A stretch of 50,915 nucleotides of DNA. It comes from Xenoacremonium recifei. Its lineage: Eukaryota > Ascomycota > Sordariomycetes > Hypocreales > Nectriaceae. The stretch is taken from positions 1 to 50,915 of the forward strand of contig WOFQ01000104.1 of the NCBI GenBank assembly GCA_012184525.1, read 5' to 3'. The translations under genes were made by a program, and so were the position numbers. Positions 1-11,923 of the stretch are shown here, piece after piece. Every line of letters begins with the position of its first letter. Positions within the stretch are counted from its first letter, which is position 1. The notes beneath the pieces are model-generated. The model had not been told where the DNA came from and searched no databases. It saw only the letters and a program-made list of their open reading frames with translations.

Positions 1-236
1 GCATAAGCTTCAAGTCATCGAGCTCGTGTCCTCGTCAGCGAGGACAGATGCGCAGCAATTGCCGCCAATTTTGACCGGTTTGGAGGACCGGGTGAACCTA
101 AGTCGTATTTCGGCTGAAGTCAGCCCTTCGCGGTCTGTACAGCCCCAAAAGCGCGTACAGCCGCGGAATCAACGAGAGAACCCGACCGAATGCCGATGAA
201 CAAAGGAAAGGAGAAGAAAGAGAGGGGAGACTAGTC

Positions 237-3200
237 TTAGTAGCAGAGGCAAACCTTCTGAAAGAACTGGGCTGTCTCTGCCAATTTAATGTAGTCTTTA
301 AAGTTAATGCCTATTGCCTGGTTGATGGCTTGCGTGGGAGAGGGTGCCAGCCTTATCTGCTGCTTGCCATCGATCTTGCGGCAATAGAAGAGATGTTCGG
401 GTGATTCCTGATGCCCGTAACTGCAGTTGAGGGTAGCATCTTCGTGTTTAAAATGCTTGTAGTAGTCTGCGAAGTTACTGTGTCCGGTTCGAGCAGCTAG
501 GAGGTGATGGAAAGAGTGCTTTAATACTCTGAGTTCTTTTGGCGGGTTTAGCTTTGCTGGGAGGTCTAGAGGTCGATAGGAGGGTGGCATTGCTTCTGCC
601 CACTAGCCTGTGAAGGTCTCTTTTAGTCTGGCCCTTGCTCTTCGTTGAACAGCTGCGATTGTTGGCAGTGGTTCAGGTTGGACCAGAGGGAGCGCAGCTC
701 TAAGGTTTGCCAGCTTATCGGCTTCCTCATTGCCGGGGATGCCTTGGTGTCCGGGGCACTATTTGATGGTGACTTTGTTGGTATATGCCATTGCAATGTG
801 TTGGAATTGGAGGATTTCCTCCTGGGAAGTGTCGGAAGGGCGGCCTCGAAGAGAGTCACCAGCTGCGGTGTTATCGAGGCAAATCCAGATGGGCTGTCCT
901 CTCGCAAGTCGAATTGCGTGTTTGAGGCTGTGTAGAGCGCTGTTGACTTCCCCGTTATAAACCTCTGCGTCTCTGAGCCGGCTGTATCCGCGGGCTATGG
1001 TTTTCTTCCTGTGGTGTATAACATAGCCGTAGCCTGTTGCTCTGTTCGGGCCTTTCGAACCGTCTGAGTATACCATAATATGGCGGAGGGGGAGAAGTTA
1101 GATCCATTCTATAAATGCCTCAGCTGCTTTCAGCTTGGGGGCATACGCAAGTGGCCTGAGAGGGGTCGAGGGGAAGGGAGGTTGTGTCAGGCGAGGGCGT
1201 GGATAGGGAGGAGCGAGCTCAGAGGTGAGAAGAAGGCGTGTTTTTTGTGTCTTTGAGGATCGTCGGGCCACGAGAGGATGGTCTGGGTTAAGTGTTCTCA
1301 GTCTTGAGGCAAATCTGAGCTGTACTGCCTCGAGGGCTTGTTCAGCTGGTGCTATGCCTGTTTCGCGATAGATCGCGGTATTCGGGGTTGTGGCCCATAC
1401 TGGCACTATTGCTCGAAGTGCAAACTTTATGACTCTTGATATTCTCTGCATGAGGTGGCCAATACGCGTTAGTTGCCTGGTACCCGGGGACTTGGCTGAG
1501 GGTCTAGAGAGGCTGGGGTACCAGGCCTCAGCTCTATAGAGAAGGACAGGTTCTACGCAGGCCTTTATTGCTTTCCTAACTGAGGAAGGCGGTGGGCCAT
1601 GTTGAGTGTTCGAGATGCTTCGCAGGACGCCAGCTGTCGATTTGGCCTTGTTTGACCACTTCTCGACATGTATACGGAAGCTCAATCTCCTATTAAGCCA
1701 TACACCAAGCCATCAGAGCGCTTCTTCTGCATGTTTTTCGATCTCCCCATGAAGGACCGGTGGGGAAAGATGCCTATCTATCCTTTGACGGCTGAAATAT
1801 ATCACTTCTGTCTTTGCTGGGTCAAACGTGACGCCGTTGTCTGCACCCCATTGTATGAGGCGTGAGATCTCAGCTGATGCTTGTCTTGCAGAGTCGGTAA
1901 GGCAGCGGTTAATACAGAGGACGGCGGAGTCGTCTGCATACCCATATCGGGGGGCAGACTTAAGAGCCGATGCCTTAATCAGTCTAAATGCTGTGGCTAC
2001 TGTCCTTCCCAGCTTATAGATGGGTTCGGTGTAGAGGAGGAAGAGGATTGGAGATACTGGTGACCCTTGGGGCAAGCCACATGCGAGGGGAGCTAATAGA
2101 GTGACTGTTTCCTGCAGTCTGACCTTTGCTTTTCGGTCTGTTATAAAGGAGCGGACCTAACGGGCTAGACTGTCCGGCCAGCCTTGTTCTCTGAGTCTCC
2201 TGACCAGTCTGTTGCGTAGGACTGTATCAAAAGCACCCTGGATATCCATTATGACGAGGGTACAGACCTTACCGTCCTGGAGGGCTTCCTTAATATTATA
2301 TATTAAGGATGCGACTAGGTTGACGGCGGATCTCTTTGGGAGTGCGCCTATCTGGTTAGGATGGAGGACTGCCTTAATAACTGTAATATGAGCTATTTGT
2401 CTTGCTATCAGCCTCTCTAGCCCTTTGGCTAGACATGAGAGGAGGGAGATGGGCCTCCATGATCTGGGAGTTGTGAGGTCCTGCTTGCCCGGCTTGGGGA
2501 TTATGACGACTTCGGCTTCCTTGAAGGGGAGGGGGTGGTGTCTGAGGGAGAGATATCCCTGATAGAGTTGAGTGATATACTTGCTAACGACGGGCCAGCA
2601 GATTTAAAGAGCGGATATTATAATATTATCTGCTCCTGGCGACATATTGCCTGTCTTTATGACTGTTGCCTCTGCCTCTGTGAGTGTGACTTGGCTCGAG
2701 AATTTAAGTCGTGCAGGAGGAGAGACTGAATCCTATTTATCTAAGATATTATCTGCAGCCGTCCTTCTCTCAAGGGTAGCCTGTCGAAGCGCTTGTACCT
2801 GGTCGAGCTGGGTCTTGTAGACCTGGCTGTTGATTTCGAGAGGTAGGGGGCAGAAGGGGGCTGGTTTCTTGTTCTATTTAACGATCTGGAAGATCTCCTT
2901 CTGGTCGCCAGCGTTATTAATAATATTCCTCCAGAAGGCTCGTTTTGTATCCCTTATGACTCTACAGTGAGCCTTAGTAATTACCTGCACTGTTTCTGTG
3001 TTTGGGATCGTTTGTCGTGTAATGAGGAAGTCGGAGTGGGATTTCTCGCATTCGCTGGTCCACCAAGGGGCCCTCTTTATTAGTCTGCGGGCTGGGGTTG
3101 CTGCGACTTGCAGGGCTGACTGGAAGAGCTCTGAGAGAGCTGAGGCAGCTCTGTCTAGATCTTCTGTAGAGACTAGTGTCTGAGGGAGGCTGGGGGCCCC

Positions 3201-3940
3201 GGCTGAGATCAGGCGGAGCAGGCAGTCCTGTTGTTCTGGGGCTGTTAGATGAAGCTTTGGAATAGAGGTCGGGTTATTGGGTTGGTTGCCGGGGATTGTG
3301 ATTGATAGGGTATAGTGATTGGAGGTTGTGGCGAGGTGATCTTTAACGACTGCCTCTGCGAAGGGGATATTTGAGAAAGCAAGGTCGATTGTGTTCCTAT
3401 GGGGGTTGGTTGGAAGGTCAGGTGGGTTAAGCAGGGTGAGGAGGTTCTCATCTATAAAGTCAGTAATCGCTGCTCCTTGGGAGGATGTCTTTCCTGTCTG
3501 CCAGGAATGGTGTTGGGCATTGAAGTCCCCAGTAATCAGGCAATCCTGAGGGATTGGCCATTGCTGGAGGATAGGAAAGATATCTGCGTCCCCGGGATTA
3601 CGGTAGATATTCAAGAAAGTGAGTCCTGCTACGCGTAGCCAGAGCATATCTCGTGATTGGAAGGGGGAGAGTTGGTTGCCGTAGAGGTACCCCCGTCGAG
3701 TGAGATATGTCATGACTCTCGGCTGGGTTGAATTGTCAGTCTAATGACTGACTGGTGAGAAGGTGTTATAGGCAGTGTGCGTTTTTGTGAGGCATCTATT
3801 GTCCTTGATTGAGGTCTAGGGCTCTTGGATTATAATAATATCAAAGCCGCTGCGGTCAGCTAAAGCAAGCGCGGTATTATGGGCTGCTGGGCCTTTTCCC
3901 ACATTAGCCTGAAAGACTTTGATCTGTCTATGAGGGGGCG
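237..3940 (-). pseudogene. LINE ORF2: endonuclease, reverse transcriptase, RNase H; broken
   Basis: Reading down the minus strand, an apurinic-type endonuclease domain starts near 3935 (IKVFQANVGKG, then FDIIIIQEP followed by a stop) and continues through LITGDFNAQHHSWQ. The reverse transcriptase follows: motif A is MDIQGAFD near 2250, then LPQGSPVSP near 2070 and the catalytic YADD near 1930. RNase H lies at about 1076-759 (VYSDGSK, then LDNTAAGDS). A C-terminal motif of the H-x-C type, GHQESPEHLFYC, lies near 400. All catalytic motifs can still be recognised, but at least six stops or frame changes break the reading frame. It is a relic of a complete element rather than a fragment. Confidence 0.88.
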
Positions 3941-3978
3941 GTGTGCCCCTTTTCTGTTATTTAAGAGGTTGAGATCCT

Positions 3979-5385
3979 CTACTTATGAGTTGCAGGAATG
4001 GAGAGATGGCGACGCTTCCTAGGTGAAGCTTGGATGTCTATCTCCGTTGCTGTGGGGGGTTGAGAGGTGTTAGCCGCTGCTCCAGGAGCTGGGCATGGCG
4101 AGGAGGGGACTGGTATCGGTATCGGGGAGGAGTGTTCAGCAGGTTGCGGGTGTTTTCTCCGGAATATGGCTGCATTGTTCCTTCGAATGGCGGCCCTTTC
4201 GACCCGCGTGAGGCGGTGAAGCGCTCCATCTTTCTTAAATGGCCTCACTGGGCAGATGATGTCAGTTGCAGGATGCTTACCCAGGCAGTTAGAACATTGA
4301 ATTAGGCGGTTGCAGGGGCCCTCGTGCCTCTTCTGTCCGCAGAGTACACATTTAGCCTCTCTTTCACAGTTTCTAGTTGCATGGAAGTCCCAGCAGGACT
4401 GGCATTGCCTTAGCGGGTTGATCTTAGTGATTAGTCTTGCTGTCTTGCTTATGCCAAATAACTAGAACCACTTTCTTAGGAGTTCCTTAAAGGAGACTAT
4501 TAGGGTTGCAGTGGGAGTGGAGGGATCGTTATATCTGCTGTATCGGACGCTGACCGGTTTGATTCGTGTCTGGGCTTGGGTTTCCTCTGAGGTTAGCTTA
4601 AAGAGACTAAGCGGGTTGCCTTAAAAGTCAGTTATGATCCTAGGGATATCCTTAACGACAAAGTAGAACTATTTCTCTGCCTGTTTAACTCTAATAATAC
4701 CAAGGTCAGAGATCAATCTGTCTTCCGTATCCAGTACCTTCTTGCAGATAATATCGTTAGCAGCCGTGAGGGCCCAGCCAGTTTTAATTAGTATTACTTT
4801 AGGGACATTAGCGAGGGTTAGTCCTAAAAGGTTAATAACTGAAGCACGGATTGCTATAGGGTCCTTATCCCGGGAAGGAGATCCGGGGTGGAGGTGAAAG
4901 AAAATTCGCTTGTCCTCGTTGCATTTGGCAACCCGGACTGGGGGAAATTGCATGCGGGTTGTTTGTTATTGCTGCGTATTGGCGTTAGGTGCAGTGTTGG
5001 AGTCGAGGGCATCGCCATGAGGGAGGTTCAGCCGGAGTTTGTCTGTATAGGAGGTGATGGCCGAGTTCCTAGGGCGACGGGTTGTGCCATTGAGGAGGGC
5101 TTCGCCGATGATCATAAATTCCTTGGAGAGGGCCTGGATATAGTGGAGAGCGGCGCCTTCTGAGAACTGGGCTGCCGTGTTGTCGAAGGCAGTGCAGAGG
5201 GCGCGGAGAGCGAGGGATCTCTGGTTGTGCGCATGTTTGCTGTTCGAGATAATGCCGTTGGCCTCAGTTGAAGTCTGGATGACTAGTCGTAATTTCCTTG
5301 TTGGGCAATACGATAGGCACGTTATGCTGAGCGTAGGTTCTTGGGTGTTACGTCTGGTGATGCACAAGTGAATTGTGGTAACCAA
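3979..5385 (-). pseudogene. LINE ORF1, gag-like nucleic-acid-binding protein, broken
   Basis: The first part (5385-4966) is a low-complexity N-terminal region. The second (4953-4669) holds a gag-type fold with the stretch KTGWAL, common in fungal LINE ORF1 proteins. The third (about 4440-4280) encodes cysteine/histidine zinc knuckles, including CQSCWDFHATRNC, CVLCGQKRHEGPC and CSNCLGKHPATDIIC. A basic, proline-rich tail follows to the stop at 3979. In LINEs this protein coats the element RNA. Stops near 4669 and 4960 and further frame breaks separate the pieces. The start codon is unclear because no good ATG lies at the 5' boundary. Confidence 0.8.
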
Positions 5386-5620
5386 GTTGTAATTGATAGC
5401 TGAGTAGCTAGGTAGACTATTCTGAGGTGTTTAGGGCTGGTCTATATACTTGATGTGTTCTATTTGGATCACTTGGTTTGGTGGTTGGCTCACCGTGATC
5501 CCTAACGGGTCACTGTGTCCCCATCCTTGTCAACCGTGATCCCCTTCCCAATGTGGTTAGATAACGCACGTGACCTCGCACGTGTGTCGTCGACGTCCCG
5601 TTCCGTAGTGGGTCGTGACA

Positions 5621-6041
5621 ATAATAGATATAAACTTAAAGATATATCTTTGACTCTAACCCTGTCAGCCCAGCATAAGAATGGTTTTATTCATGATAAA
5701 CTGACACCAGGGGAGAAGAGGAGAGTTGTTGCACACGGGCTAGGTGACTCTAGCCCCGCTTGCTTTCAATCGGCCTGGTTGCATGCCTCGGCTTTGGAAG
5801 AAATACCACATTAACCGTCTACAGCCGCCCGAAGAATCTTCTCTTAAATATCATTTACTTTTTCACAGTGTTTATTGACCGCGAAACTAGCGCCACATAG
5901 TGCTTTGTTTCGGTCAATTCCTGCCCTTGAACCGGATTTAACAACATACGTGGTTGACATCAAGATATTATACCTAGCCACTCTTGAACCCTTTGGGTGC
6001 GTGTCACGCCAAGAGAAAAATTATTTCAGAGCAATTCTATA
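5621..6041. other. Spacer between LINE and MFS gene
   Basis: About 420 bases with no convincing coding sequence. It runs from the LINE 5' boundary to the start of the first cluster gene and probably holds that gene's promoter. The last 100 bases are AT-richer than the rest. No clear TATA box or paired CGG/CCG regulator site stands out. Confidence 0.5.
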
Positions 6042-7768
6042 ATGGAGGGAACGCAGCTATGCACACGGTATGTACGGGGGGCGCAGCCAGGGAGTGGCGT
6101 CCCTAAAATTGAGGCGGACGACCCTGACAATCCATACAACTGGTCAATGGTACGGGTCATTCAAATTACTGGTAGGAGAGATGAGTGGTCTAACAAGGTT
6201 CTGCAGAGTAGGAAAATGGTAGCCACCAGTATTACCATCGCCATGGCCGTCAATAGCACTTTGTCGTCCAGTATGCCTTCTGGCTCTGTCCGGTTTATTG
6301 CAGAACGTTTTCACATCACTGACAAAAAACTGGAAGTTCTTCCTATATCCATATTTCTCATCGGTTACATTATTGGACCTCTCGTTTTCGCTCCGCTGTC
6401 CGAGGTGTATGGGCGGAGGCCTTTGCTGCTATGGCCGTTTCTATGCTATACCTGTTTTTCTCTGGGAACTGCGCTTGCACCTGACTTTTCTATCCTTCTT
6501 ATATTCCGACTGTTAGCTGGTACTGCTGCATCCGCGCCGATGTCCATATCAGGAGGCGTCTATGCAGATCTTTTTGAAAGCTCAGTCCAACGAGGAAACG
6601 TCATGGCACTTTTCGCAGCGGGAACAACCTTAGGGCCTACCTTGTCCCCAGTGATATCTGGGTTTCTTGGCCCCGTGTCCTGGAGGTGGCCATTCTGGGT
6701 TTCTTTTATTTTGGCCGTCATTACTTTAGTCCCCACAATAACGCTCGAGGAAACTTTCGGCCCTGCCATTTTGGCTTCCAGGGCGACTGACAATGATCAG
6801 CCACAACCAGATTCCTCTGCTTCTGTAACACCCCATAATACTAATTGGACCAGAGTTTTATCTTCAAATCTAGGCCGCCCGATTCGGATGCTATCCACAG
6901 AGCCTATAGTTTATATATCCTGTATATATATGGCATATGTGTATTCAATGCTATATCTACTCTTTCAGGCTTATCCGATTATATTTCGTGGTAGGTCATC
7001 AGAGAATGCTCAAAACTTGCGACATATCATGGCTGATAGCTCTATGCAGGACTATACCATATGCCTCCAGGCAATTCTGATCTACCGTACCTTGCCGGTT
7101 AGTCCTCCATGGCGCCAGGCTCGAAGTAACCGACTAAATAGATAAACAGTCGGAATTGGTAGCATCGCTGCTTGCATAGCCACGGTGCTCTGGGATTTCC
7201 ACATACGGACTCGTGCGGAAGGAGAGCCGGGCTGTGATATAAGCCCCGAATACCATCGTCTCACACTCGCCATGGCTGGTGGCCCTTTCATGGTAGCTGC
7301 ACTGTTCTGGATGGTAAGCCCTTTTTTTAAGCAACTTCTAATATTTACTTTCGAGTATGCATTCAGCCTTCTCTGGGTTGGGGATGTTTTTTATGTATGA
7401 TTGATATGCGCTTGATATTTAACCAGATAATGTAGGGCTGGACGGCCATGCCAGCGATCCATTGGATGCTGCCCGCTTCTGCAGGAGTCTTTTGGGGTTT
7501 CGGGAGCACCCTTGTCTTCATGGCTCTATCAAACTATTTGGTGGACGCGTATACTATATTTAGCGCGTCTGCAATGGCAGCGGCGGTATTGACACGGTCG
7601 GTGTCAGCTACTGTGCTTCCTCTGGCTGCTAAACCAATGTACGACACGCTAGGGGTATCTTGGGGTACTAGCTGCCTTGGGTTTATATGTCTCGTTATGG
7701 TACCAATACCCTTTATATTTGCAAAGTATGGAGAGAAGTTAAGATTTAGAAGTTCTTATTATATATAA
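6042..7768 (+). CDS. MFS drug:H+ antiporter (DHA1 family)
   Basis: Four exons (6042-6990, 7050-7097, 7150-7313, 7436-7768) give 497 residues. Splicing restores the family stretch FRGLYHMPPGNSDLPYL and then VGIGSIAACIATVLWDF, neither of which exists unspliced. The N-terminus has the usual DPDNPYNWS signature of fungal 12-helix antiporters. The loop after helix 2 carries FAPLSEVYGRRP, the MFS motif A. Members sit in the plasma membrane and export toxic or hydrophobic compounds. Next to catabolic genes it could export an intermediate or take up substrate. An in-frame insertion of about 13 residues follows NWS; it is too short for a normal intron. An upstream in-frame ATG at 5997 is possible, but the one at 6042 fits homologues better. 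Substrate unknown. Confidence 0.9.
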
Positions 7769-7949
7769 CTTCGTTATTACCGGTCATAATTGTAATTAAA
7801 ATTAATATAACCTCTCGATTATTACTTATATTATTTATCAGCTGACGGTTTTCTTCTTATACAACTGTAACGAAACGAAGTATTCCCAAGGGATAAGTGG
7901 TGTCGTGGTTGGTTTATGTTGGCATGGATCAGAGCACGCGTTACTTAGC

Positions 7950-8392
7950 GGTGCGTGTTACGTTAGGTAATGAATAAGTAGCTTGTGGTAACCAAGTAGT
8001 ATCGTGATGCTGTGTATTGATAGCTAAGGAGCTAGCTATTCTGAGGAGTGAATGAGGTTGGTCCATATACTTGTGTTATGACATGGGATCACTGTTGTGA
8101 ACGGTGATCCGTTATGTTGGAGCGCGGGTTGGAGTGGTGATCCAGAGATTTAGTAGTTCTGTCAGACGAGAGAACGATATCACGCCCCGGATGACAGCAA
8201 TTTCAGGGACTGGGGCCATAGCTGTTACACACATCAATTAATCAATCGATTTGAGGCATTTTGCCGCAGTCTCTGCAGGAGCAAACATCTTTCGCCGGAC
8301 TAACGGATAACCCGACCCGTACTTGCTTAGTCCGACAAGTTCCGCGTTCACGTGACCAGGTCGCTGCCTACTCTCGGACATAGGTCGTGACA
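7950..8392 (-). repeat. Fragment of LINE 5' end (copy B)
   Basis: This stretch resembles the 5' end of the LINE at 5330-5620. It shares TTGTGGTAACCAAGT, a run like TTGATAGCTAAGGAGCTAG, CTATTCTGAGG, GGTC-ATATACTTG, scattered GTGATCC/GGATCAC motifs, and a final GGTCGTGACA. It lies in the same orientation. Coding sequence of the element is absent, so it is a truncated or deleted copy separated from the main LINE by the MFS gene. Confidence 0.7.
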
Positions 8393-9460
8393 TTTATGTA
8401 TAACTATTGATCTTCCCTATGCAAATTACAAGATCACTCATTTTACTTTCTAAAGAATGTAAGATACATATGAATAAGAATTACAGTACTAGCTTTATTC
8501 AGATGAACTCTTATATCATGCACGGACGAAATTATTGTTTTTGTTGAATTGAGCCCTGTCATGACAGGCTTATAAGGCAGTCGCTATGAAGAGTAGGAAG
8601 GGATATTACGGATCGATAGGGGCAGCTACATCTCTTCAATACCCACAATAGCGATCAATTCCAGGGTCAGAATTGCGCACGACCGGCTATTCGACAGTTT
8701 TACGTCACAAAACAAGCGACGTTTGGCAGACAAGAAGCGTGCATGGGCAAGTTTCGTTGTGTTCCATCGCAAAACGGAGTGGCCTTTGTGCTGTAAGCGA
8801 TCAGTGATAAGATCGCCATTAGTATTGTGCAGGTGGTCACATTTGCCGATGGGAGGTTGTGATGGGGTGCGGTACTTATTCCATTACATAGTGAGCCAAA
8901 AGTTAGCCTCCATCAAAAGATTGAACCTTGAAGTTGGCGGCTAGGCAGTAAAAACATGAATAGCATTGCGCCTTCTGTGTAGCAGTGGCCAACCCTGTAG
9001 CGGGATGGCGCCTCTGTTCACAAATATGAAGCCGATATATCAGAGGGCCTCCCTCAAATGTTTTTTGCCCTTTCTTCTCCACAGTGTATCTGACTCTGTA
9101 TCAAAACACGCTGGAAAAATGGTAGAGCCAAAGTAATGCCACTATATCCGCGGGAGCTTCGCCCCGTATTCATATACCACCACACCTGGACCCCGACATT
9201 CCATGCAACCGGGAGTAGCTCAAACTAGTGTTGCGACGCTAGAAAGAAAGATACATTGTTTTGCTCGATATTGACTTGCCTCGGCAGTCTGATTTCGTTT
9301 GCTCGGCACTGCGGCATTTATGCCATTACAGCATCTGCCTAAACGCGGGGAACAAAAGTCACCGTTCCAATCTCTAGCACACTATCTACGTTAATTCATC
9401 CGATTTCCTTCCTCTCAACATCGCCTACACACCATTTTTGCCTTTGAAGGTAATGTGGCA
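8393..9460. other. Intergenic stretch upstream of thioesterase
   Basis: About 1.1 kb with only short open frames that show no family resemblance. The final 100 bases are a pyrimidine-rich leader (TTCCTTCCTCTCAACATCG) typical of a fungal core promoter just before the start at 9461. Nothing else recognised. Confidence 0.5.
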
Positions 9461-10027
9461 ATGGAAGAAAGCCAAGATCAAAACGCCTACAAGAAGGTCA
9501 AGTCATTCTGGCAGCAAGTGGGCAATAGCAGAAGCGAAGTATGTGCAACAAGATTTGCTAGTTAGTCTAATTTGGAAATTATAGTTGCTGATAGTGTCAG
9601 ATAGTTTCTAGATTTAATGGTGAACCCCCATCTCACTCTAATCTCTGCTAGTCAGGATAGCAAAGACCCGAAGCGTGGAAACTCAGTATTCATATTAAAT
9701 GTACAGCCTTTCATGTGCAACGGCAGCGGCAACCTTCATGGAGGAGCTGTTGCACTTGTATTCGACCTATGCACGTCGCTCAGCATAGCTGCATGCTCAT
9801 CAGAGGGGTTTTGGGACCAACCTCATGTTACTAGATCCTTGAATTGTTCTTACGTGCGGCCGGCGCCGGAGGGTTCGTTGTTGTTCGTGGAGAGTGAAGT
9901 GGTACACTTAGGAAATACAATGGCCTTAGTCAGGGGTGTGATGAGGAGGAAAAGCGACAGTCTTGTCTGCTTCAGCTGCGAGCACCACAAGACAAGGATG
10001 GAAATGAAGACCGGAGGGAAACTTTGA
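9461..10027 (+). CDS. PaaI-like hotdog acyl-CoA thioesterase
   Basis: Two exons (9461-9538 and 9605-10027) encode 166 residues, the usual size for a fungal PaaI/THEM4-type single hotdog domain. The intron (GTATGT to GATAG, 66 bp) joins a helical N-terminus to LMVNPHLTLISAS. The core GNLHGGAVALVFDLCTS carries the HGG motif that starts the long hotdog helix and binds the acyl-CoA thioester. Enzymes of this family hydrolyse aryl- or acyl-CoA esters to free CoA. In this cluster it could release CoA from a degradation intermediate or proofread dead-end thioesters, which is inference. The alternative start is an ATG in exon 2 at 9617, but that would cut the N-terminal helix. Confidence 0.85.
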
Positions 10028-10606
10028 ATACTCTGCCCAGCCCGTGATCCCAAAATAAAACAATGTCTGAAATTATGTAAGCGTTTAACTGTTAAGTGGT
10101 TGAAGGCAAAGGGGACTGATAGATCATCGGCATGTGCACTGGCCGAAATATCATGGGTACTATCAACGAGAGTGCATTGGTGTTGCCAGACGCCTTGAAT
10201 TGTGACATCAGTGCTACCTGAAATCGAGCCGGTGTGCACCTACATCACATGTATCTAGTCGTAAATCGCCGTGAGCTACTCTCCTACTTCAATGTTCATT
10301 AGACTATACTAGCTTACCCCATCCATATGGGCCAAGTGGAAAGAGTAGGTCACCACCAGCACGATGTTTGACCCTGACTTATCCTCGCACTCCGTACTCA
10401 GCTGCTCGGCGGGAGCGCTGAATGGGGCGTCATTTTCTCTTCACCTTTCATCTTTCGTACGGTATACCACTTTATCCTGTAATAAGACAAGGAATGTCCG
10501 AACACGCCACGTCACGTAAACCAGCTGCCCTATGAAAATTTGGAACACCTCTCTGGACCATTTCTACGTCGATCTATTTTCCAAACAGAAACCCAAGCAG
10601 CCGGCA
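10028..10606. promoter_or_regulatory. Promoter region of SDR1
   Basis: About 580 bases without a gene. It holds an ACTCCGTA octamer at 10389-10396, roughly 210 bases before the SDR1 start. The same octamer occurs before several other cluster genes. No other regulatory site was recognised. Confidence 0.4.
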
Positions 10607-11630
10607 ATGGGCCCAGACCTCAACTATCTAAAGGGGTATGTGATATATGCCCCTACCTGATCCGAAGTGCTAATCGACACAGAGTTGCGCTGGTGACTGG
10701 CGCGGCCTCTGGCATTGGCCGTGCCGTAGCTCGAACGTTTGTAGAAGAGGGTTGTAGCAAGCTGATCTTGGCAGACGTGGAAGAAGCTGGTTTGCTCCAC
10801 GTTGCAGAAGAACTGACCAGACTCAACAACAATATCCAAACATGCCTCTGCACTTGTGATGTATCTTCAGAGTCGGACGTTCAGGAGATGATCGCCAAAG
10901 GAGTCGGAGTATTTGGAGGCATACACTACGCCGTAAACAACGCTGGGGTAACCAGTGTACCACGTGTCCGCACTCATGAGCTGGGTGCCGAATCTTGGGA
11001 TCGCGTGCAGAACATAAATCAACGGGGCTTGTGGCTTTGCCAGCGAGAACAGATTAGGCAAATGCTGAAGCAAGACCGAGACCAGTCTTTGAGGTATGAT
11101 CTTCTACTCCCCGTGACTCTTTCCGGAAGCTTATTGGGTCATCGCTAGGGCTACAGGGCCAACCCACCGGGGTGCAATCGTGAACCTGTCCTCCATCTTT
11201 GCCTTCGTTACTGTACCTACAAATGGTGCCGTGAGTTATGCCTTCACTTACCTCATACATCCTGATTAACTCGTAGCTGCAGTACTCCGCAACCAAGGCT
11301 GCTGTCATTGGGATGACCAAGACAGATGCGATTGCGTATGCTAAAGACGGCATTCGAGTCAATTCTGTCTGTCCGGGCTCCACAAGCACCCCGCGTATGT
11401 TTAAACCCGTTTATTGCTGTTGCGAAGTCTGACAATACCCAGTGTTAGAAATAGGACTAAAAAATGGAACATACTCTCAAGGCATACTTGATGCCATCCC
11501 CATGAATCGACTAGCCTTACCGGAGGAGATCGCGCAAGGCATAGTTTTCATAGCCAGCGAAAAGGCGAGCTTCATCACTGGGGAATCCCTTGTCATCGAC
11601 GGCGGCTCGCTATCGTCTTATAACTGCTAA
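10607..11630 (+). CDS. Short-chain dehydrogenase/reductase (SDR1)
   Basis: Five exons (10607-10635, 10683-11093, 11149-11230, 11277-11394, 11443-11630) encode 275 residues. The first 47-bp intron splits the Rossmann start and splicing gives KGVALVTGAASGIGRAVA, a classical TGxxxGIG cofactor site at about residues 15-22. NNAG follows in the middle. The catalytic pair is Y177 and K181 in YSATK, created by joining exons 3 and 4. The C-terminus SFITGESLVIDGG is typical of classical SDRs of the FabG/alcohol dehydrogenase type. It probably oxidises a secondary alcohol or reduces a ketone with NAD(P)(H). It is one of four SDRs here. The cofactor preference was not determined. Confidence 0.92.
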
Positions 11631-11923
11631 CAGGGCGATGGAGTGTGAGAGTCGCAGCTCCGTCCATCACCCATGATAACTGATTATAGCATGGCTGGGG
11701 CTCGCCTGTAGACCAACTTTTTGTGAGGGTGGATATACTGAACTCACTCGTAATTTAAAGACGAATATTCCCATACTTAATGCGTCAAGAAATTTGGCTG
11801 TAGTGAAGACTATTCGTAAAGCACTGCAGTGTACGGGGAGAATACCATGCTGCTTCCTTTCTGTTGATAGCTACACCAAAAACCTCTACTTTAGTGTCGG
11901 TCGGCGGCCGGCTCTCTACAGGG

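Larger units (their letters stand above)
1..5620 (-). mobile_element. Tad1-like LINE retrotransposon, inactive
   Basis: A non-LTR element read right to left. The order is 5' untranslated region (about 5620-5390), gag-like ORF1 with zinc knuckles (about 5385-3979), then ORF2 with endonuclease, reverse transcriptase, RNase H and a C-terminal cysteine/histidine motif (about 3940-237). The arrangement and the RNase H domain fit the Tad1/I group of fungal LINEs. Both ORFs are cut by stops and frameshifts, so it cannot be autonomous. The 5' end is placed at 5620 because the GGGTCGTGACA boundary recurs at the end of three related fragments in this window. Its 3' end, from 237 down to the window edge, is non-coding and may continue outside, so no target-site duplication could be checked. 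Confidence 0.9.

Noticed and set aside
8723..8944. 73-codon frame upstream of the thioesterase
   Set aside because: No motif, no splice partners, and composition like the non-coding surroundings.
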